The notes under the pieces are model-generated. The model ran no database searches. It saw only the letters and a list, made by a program, of their open reading frames with translations, and was not told the DNA's origin. From Streptomyces sp. NRRL S-118 (GTDB lineage Bacteria > Actinomycetota > Actinomycetes > Streptomycetales > Streptomycetaceae): a stretch of DNA of 32,767 nucleotides. Of this stretch, positions 25,919 to 32,767 are shown piece after piece. A program made the position numbers and the translations under genes. The DNA is taken from NCBI RefSeq assembly GCF_000716335.1, contig NZ_JOBL01000203.1:1-32767 (forward strand), in the 5' to 3' direction. The stretch's first letter is position 1; every line of letters starts with the position of its first letter.

Positions 25919-27262
25919 GTGGAAGCGCATCTTGCGGCGGACAGACTGCACGGGCTCGCGCACGACCACTCCGTTCCCGGCGCACAGCTGACCATCCGCC
26001 GGGCCGGGGAGACCGTGTCCGTGGCCACGGGCGTGACACGGGCCGGCACGACCCGGCCGGTGACGGCGGACACCGCTTTCGCCCTGGGTTCGGTGACCAA
26101 GGTGTTCACGGCCACCGTGGTCGCCCAGTTCGTCGCCGAGGGCGACCTGGAATGGGACGACCCGGTGGCCGAATACCTGGCGGAGTTCGACGGGGCGGTG
26201 GACGAAAGAATGTCCGCCATCACCCTGCGACACCTGCTCAGCCACACCGCCGGGCTGGTCGCCGACCATGAACTCGACGAGGCCGGGGAAGTCTCCCTGG
26301 CGCGCTACACGGCGAGCGCCGCGGCCACGGCCGCTCTGCACGCCCCGGGCCACTGCTTTTCGTACTCGAACACCGGCTACAGCATTCTCGGCCGCGTCAT
26401 TGAGACGGTCGGCGACATGAAGTGGCAGGCGGTCATGGAGAATTCGCTCCTGCGTCCGCTCGGCATCGACCCGGTGTTCCTGGGCGGCGGCTCCGCCACC
26501 GGCCTCCGGGCCGTCGCCGACGGCCACGCCGTCCGGCCGGGCCGGGAGCGCGCGGCGCACCCCGTCGGCCTGTACCTGCCGGCCGGCTGGGCGCCGGCGA
26601 GCGGACTCGCCGGCAGCGCCGGCGACCTGGTCGCCCTCGCCGCCCTGCACCTGGGCGCCCACCCCGACGCCGACACCCTGCTCCCCGCCACGGAGCGGGC
26701 CGAGATGGGCGCCGGGGAGCCCGCCGCCGACGCCTTCGGCATGGCCGACGGATGGGGCCTGGGCCTGGCCCGCTACGCCTCGCCCGACGGCACCTGGCTC
26801 GGTCACGACGGCACCGCCGACGGCGCCACCGCCCATCTGCGGTTCCACCCGGACAGCGGCACCGCCGTGGCCCTGACCACCAACGCAACCACCGGCACCC
26901 TGCTGTGGGCGGATCTCGTCGACACCCTGCGGGCACACGGCGTGCCCGTCGGCGACCACCGCCCCGCGGCCTCCACCGCGCCCGCCGTGACGACCGGCCT
27001 CGACCGCTTCACCGGCGACTACCGCAACGGTGACACGCGCTTCGCCGTCCGCACGCACCACGACGGCACCGCCCTGCGCCTGACGGACGCGACCGGGCTC
27101 ACCGCGGACCTGGCACTCGACGGCGACCTGACCTTCACCGCCCGGCGCACGGACACCGACACCGCCCCCTGGACGGGCCGGTTCGTCACCCACCCCGGTA
27201 CGGGCGACGTGATCCTCATGCAGCTCGGCGGCCGCTCCGCCCGGCGGACGACGACCGCGTAA
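25919..27262 (+). CDS. Serine hydrolase of the PBP/beta-lactamase fold, probable SurE-type trans thioesterase/cyclase
   Basis: The protein has 447 residues. The GTG follows AAGGGGGAG. There is no signal peptide, so it is cytoplasmic, unlike a peptidoglycan enzyme. Active-site motifs are Ser58-Val-Thr-Lys61 (LGSVTKVF), Tyr149-Ser-Asn151 (YSNTGYS) and His296-Asp-Gly (LGHDG). A C-terminal beta-rich segment, about 345-447, resembles the lipocalin-like domain of this group. From memory, SurE of the surugamide pathway has Ser63, Lys66, Tyr154 and His305 in about 450 residues, which is the same spacing to within a few residues. Its position directly before an NRPS gene on the same strand supports a role in releasing and cyclising the peptide in trans. 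A generic esterase or DD-peptidase is the alternative. Confidence 0.8.
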   Translation: MEAHLAADRLHGLAHDHSVPGAQLTIRRAGETVSVATGVTRAGTTRPVTADTAFALGSVTKVFTATVVAQFVAEGDLEWDDPVAEYLAEFDGAVDERMSAITLRHLLSHTAGLVADHELDEAGEVSLARYTASAAATAALHAPGHCFSYSNTGYSILGRVIETVGDMKWQAVMENSLLRPLGIDPVFLGGGSATGLRAVADGHAVRPGRERAAHPVGLYLPAGWAPASGLAGSAGDLVALAALHLGAHPDADTLLPATERAEMGAGEPAADAFGMADGWGLGLARYASPDGTWLGHDGTADGATAHLRFHPDSGTAVALTTNATTGTLLWADLVDTLRAHGVPVGDHRPAASTAPAVTTGLDRFTGDYRNGDTRFAVRTHHDGTALRLTDATGLTADLALDGDLTFTARRTDTDTAPWTGRFVTHPGTGDVILMQLGGRSARRTTTA

Positions 27263-27412
27263 CCACCCCGCCCGCCCCGGCCGCCGCGTACCGGCCGGGT
27301 CCGCGGCGGTGCCCCCCCTTCCGCTCCGCCTTTCCGACTTCCCCCGCTTCCGCGCCCCGCCCTGCCCTGGCACACCCGCGCCCGGAAGCCGCCCTTCCCT
27401 GGAGGTACAGAC

Positions 27413-30400
27413 GTGGCTCGCGCCGACGTGCCGGTCAACCGGACAGTCCCCGACCAGACCGAGTTCTGGCGGGCCCGGCTGGACGGCGTCCCGCCCCTGG
27501 AGCTGCCGGCCGACCGGCCGCGCCCGGTCATCCGGTCGACGGCCACCGCCCTCCACACCCGCGAGCTGCCCGGCCCCGCCGCCCGTGCGCTGACGGACCT
27601 GGCCGAGCTCCACGGCACCAGCCGCACGGCCGTCCTGGCGGCCGCCGTCGCCGCCCTGCTCACCCGCTACTCCGGGCAGGAGGACATCGCCCTCGGCACC
27701 GTCTCACCCCGCACCGGGCACACGGTCGTCCTGCGCACCGGCGTCGACACCGCGGCGCCCTTCACGGCCCTGCTGAGCGACACGGCACGCGTCCTGGAGG
27801 ACGCACTCGCCCACGACGGCATCCCGTTCGCCGACCTCGTCGAGGCGCTGGCCCCGGCGCGGGACACCAGCATCACCCCGTACGTCCAGGCCATGGTCGC
27901 CGACCTCGGGGAACTCCCGGCCGCGCACCGTGAGTTCGACCCGCTGGACCTGTCCGTCGAGGTCTCCCCCGCCGAGCGGCTCCTGCGCGTGCGGCACAGC
28001 ACCGCCCTGTTCGACGGGGACACGGCCGCGCGCCTCGCGGGCCACCTGACGGTCCTGCTGACCGGCGCCGCAACGAGCCCCCGCCAACCCCTCACCACGC
28101 TCCCCCTCCTCACCGACGGCGAGTTCGAGCAGGTCGTGCGCGTCTGGAACGACACCGCGCGCGAGGTGCCCACCGGCACCTTCCCGGAGCTGTACGCCGC
28201 CCAGGTCGCCGCCCGGCCCGACGCCGTCGCCGTCATCGACGAGCACGGTCCCGTCACCTACCGCGAACTGGACGAGCGGGCCAACCGCATCGCCCACCAC
28301 CTGATCGAACGCGGCGCCGGGCGCGACCGGTTGGTCGGCCTGTGCGTCGAGCGGGACGCCGCCATGGCGGCCGGCCTGCTCGGCATCATGAAGGCCGGTG
28401 CCGCCTACCTTCCGCTCGACCCGTCCTACCCGGCCGACCGGCTCGCCTACATGCTCGAGGACTCCGGCGCCCGCCTCGTCGTCACCCAGCGCCGGCTGCG
28501 CGACCGGCTGCCGGCCACGGACGCCACCCTGATCGACCTGACCGACGACCGGGCCGCCCTCGACGCCCACCCGGCCACCGCACCCGACGTGGTCCTGGCG
28601 CCCGAGGACCTCGCGTACGCCATCTACACCTCCGGTTCCACCGGCCGTCCCAAGGGCGTCCTCGTCTCCCACAGCGGCATCGGCAACCTGGCCGCCGTGC
28701 AGGCCGAGGCGTTCGACGTGACCCCCGGCAGCCGCGTCCTGCAGTTCGCCTCGGCCAGCTTCGACGCGGCGTTCTGGGAGGTCTGCATGGGCCTCCTGAC
28801 CGGTGCCGCCCTGGTCATGGGCTCCAAGGAGGCCCTCGCCCCCGGCGAGCCGCTCGCCGCGTACGCCGCCGAGCACGGCGTCACCCACGCCACGCTCACC
28901 CCGGCCACCGTGGCCGTCCTCCCCGAGGGCCGGGGCCTGCCCGCCGGCGCCACCCTCGTCGTCGCAGGCGAGGCCAGCACCGCCGACCTGGTCGCCCGGT
29001 GGTCCCGCGGCCGGCGCATGATCAACGCCTACGGCCCGACCGAGACGACCGTCTGCGCCACCATGAGCGCCCCGCTCAGCGGCGCGACGGTCCCTCCGAT
29101 CGGCAGGCCCATCGCGAACTTCCGCGTGTACGTCCTCGACGACGCCCTGCGCCCGGTCCCCGCCGGCGTGCGCGGCGAGCTGTACATCGCCGGCGTCGGC
29201 CTGGCCCGCGGCTACCACGGGCGCCCCGGACTCACCGCGGAGCGCTTCGTCGCCAACCCGTTCGGCGAGCCCGGCGAGCGCATGTACCGCTCCGGCGACG
29301 TGGCGCGGTGGAACACCGACGGCACCCTGGAGTACCTGGGCCGCGCCGACGACCAGGTCAAGGTGCGCGGCTTCCGCGTCGAGCTCGGCGAGATCGAGAG
29401 CGCCCTCGCCCTCCACCCCGGCGTCGCCCAGGCCGTGGCCCTCACCCACAACACCAACCTGCTGGCCTACGTGTCGCCGTCCGGCACGCACCGCCCCTCC
29501 CCCGAGGAGCTGCGCGCCCACCTCGCCAAGGACCTGCCCGACCACATGGTGCCGTCGGCGGTCGTGGTGCTCGACACCCTGCCGCTCACCCCGAACGGCA
29601 AGGTCGACCGCAAGGCGCTGCCCGACCCGGCCACCGTCCAGGAGAGCACCGGCGCCGACCGGGCGGCCCCGCGCAACGCCGTCGAGGAGACCCTCGCCGG
29701 TGTGTGGTCGGAGGTCCTCGGCGTCGAGCACATCGGCATCCACGACGACTTCTTCGAGCTCGGCGGCAACTCCATCCTCTCCGTCCGCGCCGTCTCCCGG
29801 ATGCGCGCCGCGCTCGGCATGACCCTTCCGCCGCGCATCCTCTTCGACACCCCGACGATCGCCGGACTCGCCTCGTCCCTCGCCCCCGACGAAGCCGCCG
29901 AGGAGCCGGCCATCCCGGTCGTCCCCCGCGACGGCGCCCTGCCCATGTCGTACGGGCAGCAGCGTCTGTGGTTCCTGGAGGACTTCGACCCCGGCAGCGC
30001 CGAGTACCACACCGCCACCGGGCTGCGCCTCACCGGCGTCCTCGACGCGGCCGCGCTGCGGTCCGCCGTCGAGGACCTGACGGACCGACACGAGTCGCTG
30101 CGCACGACGTTCGGCGTCGTCGGCGGACGCGGCGTCCAGGTGGTCCACCCGCGGCTCGCCCCCGAGTGGCGCACCGAGGACCTGACCGGCCTCGCCGCGG
30201 CGCAGCGCGAGGACCGGCTGCGCGAGCTGGTCCGCGCCGAGACGAACCGCCCGTACGACCTGACGGCCGGGCCGCTGGTCCGCGTACTGCTGGTGCGCCT
30301 CACCGACGACGAGCACGTGTGCGTCCTCGGCATGCACCACATCGTCACCGACGGCTGGTCCATGGGCGTCGTCACCCGCGAGCTGGGCGAGCTGTACGCC

Positions 30401-32767
30401 GCCCGTGCCGAGGGCCGCGAACCCCGCCTGCCGGACGTCACGGTCCAGTACGCGGACTTCGCCGCCTGGCAGCGGGGCCGTCTCGAGGGCGGCGGACTCC
30501 TCGACCGGCACCTCGACTGGTGGCGCGAGCGCCTCGACGGCATCACCCCCCTGGAGCTCCCCACCGACCGCCCCCGGCCGTCGCTGCGCTCCTCGGCCGG
30601 CGCGGTGTACACCTTCCCCGTCCCCGCCGGCACCACCACCGCCCTGAGGGAACTCGCGCAGCGGCACGGCGCGACGCTCTTCATGGCGCTGACCGCTGCC
30701 GTGAAGACCGTCTTCGCCCGCTGGTCGGGCCAGGAGGACATCGCCGTCGGCACCGCCTCCTCCGGCCGCGACCACCGCGACCTGGAGAACCTCGTCGGCT
30801 TCCTGGTCAACACGGTGGTCCTGCGTTCCCGCGTGGACCCCGACATGTCGTACGCGCAGCTGCTGGCGGGACTCAAGGAGACCGTCCTGGAGGCCTTCGC
30901 CCATCAGGACGTGCCCTTCGAGCGCCTGGTGGACGCCGTCGGCGCCGCGCGCGACACGAGCCGCACCCCGCTGGTCCAGGCCATGGTCGTCCTGCAGAAC
31001 GCGCAGAGCGAGCCGGTCCGGCTGCCCGGTGTGCGCACGGCGGACCACCCGGTGCTCCGGGAGGCCGCTCCGTTCGACCTGACCGTCGAGTTCTTCGAGA
31101 CCGGCGACGCCCTGACCGCCCGGGTGGGCTACAGCACCGCCCTGTTCGACGAGGCGACCATCGCCCGCTTCGCCGGGCACCTGACGACCGTGTTGTCCGC
31201 GGCCACGGCCGAACCCGACCGGCCCCTCGCCACCCTGCCGATGCTGACGGAGGACGAGTACGAGCAGGTCGTCACCGGCTGGAACGGACCCCTGCGCCCC
31301 GCGCCCGGCGGCACGTTCCCCGAGCTGGTCGCGGCGACTGCGAGGCGCCGCCCGGACGCGCCCGCCGTGGAGGACGCGCACACCGTCCTCGGCTACCGGG
31401 AGCTGGACGAGCGGGCCAACCGGCTCGCCCACCACCTCGTGTCCCTCGGCGCCGGTCCCGGGACGTTCGTCGGCCTGTGCGTCGAGCGCGGCGTGGAGAC
31501 GGTCGTCGGCCTCCTCGGCATCATGAAGGCCGGAGCCGCCTACCTGCCGCTGGACCCCGGCTATCCGGCCGACCGGCTCGCGTTCATGCTCCGGGACTCC
31601 GGCGCCCGCATCGTCGTCACCCGCACCGAGCTGGTAAGGCGGCTGCCGGACACCGGCGCCCGGATCGTGGACCTCGCCCGGGACGCGGAGGCTCTCGCCG
31701 CGCTGCCCGCCACGGCGCCCGAGCCCGGCCCGCGCCCGGACGACCTGGCGTACGTCATCTACACCTCCGGCTCCACCGGCACCCCGAAGGGCGTGCTCGT
31801 CCCGCACCGCGGCATCGGCAATCTCGCCGCCGCCGAGATCGAGCGGCTGGCGGTCGAGGAGGACAGCCGGGTCCTGCAGTTCGCCTCCTCGTCCTTCGAC
31901 GGCGCCGTCATGGAGGTCCTGATGGCCCTTCCCGCGGGCGCCACGCTCGTCCTGCCGCCGCACGGCCCGCTCGTCGGCGAGGCGCTGCAGGCGTTCCTGC
32001 GGGAGCGCCGCATCACCCACGCGCTGCTGGCGCCCTCCGCCGTGGCCACCCTGACGCCGGAAGGGCTCGACGGGCTGCGCACCCTCGTCGTCGGCGGCGA
32101 GGCCAGCACCGGCGACCTGGTGTCACGCTGGTCCGCGGGCCGGCGGATGATCAACGCGTACGGGCCGACCGAGTCGACCGTCGTGGCGACCATGAGCGCG
32201 CCGCTCACCGGCGGGGCCGTGCCCCCCATCGGCACGCCGCTGCCCAACACCCGTGTCCGCCTGCTCGACGCGGCGCTCCAGCCGGTGCCCGTCGGCGTGC
32301 CCGGGGAGCTGTACATCGCCGGTCCGCACCTGGCGCGCGGCTACCACGGACGGCCGGGTCTGACCGCGGAACGGTTCACGGCCGACCCGTACGGCGAGCC
32401 CGGCGACCGGATGTACCGCTCGGGCGACGTGGCCCGGTGGCGGGCGGACGGCAGCCTGGAGTACCTGGGCCGCGCCGACGACCAGGTCAAGCTGCGCGGC
32501 TTCCGCATCGAGCTCGGCGAGATCGAGACCGCCCTGGGCCGCCACCCGGAGGTGCGGGACGCGGTGGTCGTCGTCCACCGGGACGAGACCGGCCGGGGGC
32601 GCCTGGTCGCGTACCTGGTGGCGGACCGCGAGCTGTCCACCGGTGAACTCCGCTCCCACCTGGCCGGTTCGCTGCCGGACTACATGGTGCCCGCGCTGTA
32701 CGTGCCGCTGGAGCGGCTGCCGCTGACACCGAGCGGGAAGGTGGACCGCCGTTCCCTGCCCGCGCCG
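27413..32767 (+). CDS. Non-ribosomal peptide synthetase (partial, runs off window)
   Basis: The frame is open for 1785 residues from GTG 27413, which has GGAGG 7 nt upstream, to the window edge. No in-frame ATG or GTG lies between the preceding stop and this codon. Domain order: residues 1 to about 230, the C-terminal half of a condensation domain only; about 255-735, adenylation A1 (YTSGSTGRPKG, INAYGPTET, NGKVD); carrier T1 with Ser787 in GGNSI; about 845-1280, complete condensation C2 with HHIVTDG (His975, His976, Asp980); about 1300-1785, A2 (YTSGSTGTPKG, INAYGPTES, SGKVD). No epimerisation domain lies between T1 and C2. By GrsA alignment, the A1 code is DAWTVAAVCK, a phenylalanine code, and the A2 code is DGMLVGAVVK, not confidently assigned (aliphatic-like). 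The upstream gap of 150 bp shows no further gene. Confidence 0.95.
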   Translation, partial: MARADVPVNRTVPDQTEFWRARLDGVPPLELPADRPRPVIRSTATALHTRELPGPAARALTDLAELHGTSRTAVLAAAVAALLTRYSGQEDIALGTVSPRTGHTVVLRTGVDTAAPFTALLSDTARVLEDALAHDGIPFADLVEALAPARDTSITPYVQAMVADLGELPAAHREFDPLDLSVEVSPAERLLRVRHSTALFDGDTAARLAGHLTVLLTGAATSPRQPLTTLPLLTDGEFEQVVRVWNDTAREVPTGTFPELYAAQVAARPDAVAVIDEHGPVTYRELDERANRIAHHLIERGAGRDRLVGLCVERDAAMAAGLLGIMKAGAAYLPLDPSYPADRLAYMLEDSGARLVVTQRRLRDRLPATDATLIDLTDDRAALDAHPATAPDVVLAPEDLAYAIYTSGSTGRPKGVLVSHSGIGNLAAVQAEAFDVTPGSRVLQFASASFDAAFWEVCMGLLTGAALVMGSKEALAPGEPLAAYAAEHGVTHATLTPATVAVLPEGRGLPAGATLVVAGEASTADLVARWSRGRRMINAYGPTETTVCATMSAPLSGATVPPIGRPIANFRVYVLDDALRPVPAGVRGELYIAGVGLARGYHGRPGLTAERFVANPFGEPGERMYRSGDVARWNTDGTLEYLGRADDQVKVRGFRVELGEIESALALHPGVAQAVALTHNTNLLAYVSPSGTHRPSPEELRAHLAKDLPDHMVPSAVVVLDTLPLTPNGKVDRKALPDPATVQESTGADRAAPRNAVEETLAGVWSEVLGVEHIGIHDDFFELGGNSILSVRAVSRMRAALGMTLPPRILFDTPTIAGLASSLAPDEAAEEPAIPVVPRDGALPMSYGQQRLWFLEDFDPGSAEYHTATGLRLTGVLDAAALRSAVEDLTDRHESLRTTFGVVGGRGVQVVHPRLAPEWRTEDLTGLAAAQREDRLRELVRAETNRPYDLTAGPLVRVLLVRLTDDEHVCVLGMHHIVTDGWSMGVVTRELGELYAARAEGREPRLPDVTVQYADFAAWQRGRLEGGGLLDRHLDWWRERLDGITPLELPTDRPRPSLRSSAGAVYTFPVPAGTTTALRELAQRHGATLFMALTAAVKTVFARWSGQEDIAVGTASSGRDHRDLENLVGFLVNTVVLRSRVDPDMSYAQLLAGLKETVLEAFAHQDVPFERLVDAVGAARDTSRTPLVQAMVVLQNAQSEPVRLPGVRTADHPVLREAAPFDLTVEFFETGDALTARVGYSTALFDEATIARFAGHLTTVLSAATAEPDRPLATLPMLTEDEYEQVVTGWNGPLRPAPGGTFPELVAATARRRPDAPAVEDAHTVLGYRELDERANRLAHHLVSLGAGPGTFVGLCVERGVETVVGLLGIMKAGAAYLPLDPGYPADRLAFMLRDSGARIVVTRTELVRRLPDTGARIVDLARDAEALAALPATAPEPGPRPDDLAYVIYTSGSTGTPKGVLVPHRGIGNLAAAEIERLAVEEDSRVLQFASSSFDGAVMEVLMALPAGATLVLPPHGPLVGEALQAFLRERRITHALLAPSAVATLTPEGLDGLRTLVVGGEASTGDLVSRWSAGRRMINAYGPTESTVVATMSAPLTGGAVPPIGTPLPNTRVRLLDAALQPVPVGVPGELYIAGPHLARGYHGRPGLTAERFTADPYGEPGDRMYRSGDVARWRADGSLEYLGRADDQVKLRGFRIELGEIETALGRHPEVRDAVVVVHRDETGRGRLVAYLVADRELSTGELRSHLAGSLPDYMVPALYVPLERLPLTPSGKVDRRSLPAP

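Noticed and set aside
27704..32020. Very long minus-strand open frame (1438 codons) opposite the NRPS
   Set aside because: It is the antisense shadow of high-GC NRPS codons: the composition is Gly/Arg/Ala/Val/Asp-rich with no domain, while the plus frame from 27413 has full C, A and T motifs.
28342..32646. Plus-strand open frame of 1434 codons overlapping the NRPS
   Set aside because: The product is almost only Arg, Pro, Gly, Ala and His, typical of a shifted frame in GC-rich DNA. The true NRPS frame is different and is open from 27413 to the edge.
15104..32767. Identification of the region as a mannopeptimycin-type cluster
   Set aside because: A PBP-type cyclase, an NRPS and mannosyltransferase-like genes are suggestive, but none of the enduracididine or beta-methylphenylalanine genes are in the window and the glycan trio is separated by unrelated regulators and transport genes.

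Overview
The window reads as a Streptomyces-type actinomycete chromosome. GC content is very high, third codon positions are nearly all G or C, GTG starts and short ATGA/GTGA gene overlaps are common, and TTA codons are almost absent (three seen). No rRNA, tRNA, transposase or CRISPR array was recognised.

Layout. (1) 1-5849, plus strand: the tail of an upstream gene, a Tat-exported five-bladed-propeller glycosidase with a C-terminal repeat lectin-like module, an FHA protein followed 3 bp later by a membrane Ser/Thr kinase, and a regulator that fuses a LuxR-type helix-turn-helix to a SARP core. (2) 5945-9654, minus strand: two exported hydrolases, an esterase and a penicillin-acylase-family Ntn hydrolase. 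A terminator hairpin lies between them, and both are preceded by the same 11-nt direct-repeat element, so they look like separately transcribed members of one regulon. (3) 9858-14546, minus strand: an overlapping xanthine dehydrogenase operon in the order FeS/FAD subunit, molybdenum subunit, XdhC. (4) 14547-15103: a gene-poor divergent region with a possible 25-codon leader ORF and palindromes. (5) 15104-18350, plus strand: a three-gene glycan set of polytopic membrane protein (GT-C-like), FkbM methyltransferase and PimB-like mannosyltransferase. (6) 18351-18775: eight degenerate repeats of about 41 bp. (7) 18735-25788: two related NarL/HisKA_3 two-component systems flanking an ABC ATPase and FtsX-type permease. 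(8) 25919-32767: a stand-alone penicillin-binding-protein-like serine hydrolase followed by the start of a non-ribosomal peptide synthetase (NRPS) that runs off the window.

The most notable part is the right end. The serine hydrolase has an SxxK / YxN / HDG active site whose spacing resembles SurE-type penicillin-binding-protein-like thioesterases, which release and cyclise NRPS peptides in trans. The NRPS starts with only the C-terminal half of a condensation domain, without the HHxxxDG lobe, and then goes straight into an adenylation domain with a phenylalanine-type code. Together these predict a head-to-tail cyclic peptide with an unacylated N-terminal Phe. The two-component systems and ABC transporter next to it are plausible regulation and self-protection genes of that cluster. 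The xanthine dehydrogenase operon and the hydrolases look like general metabolism.
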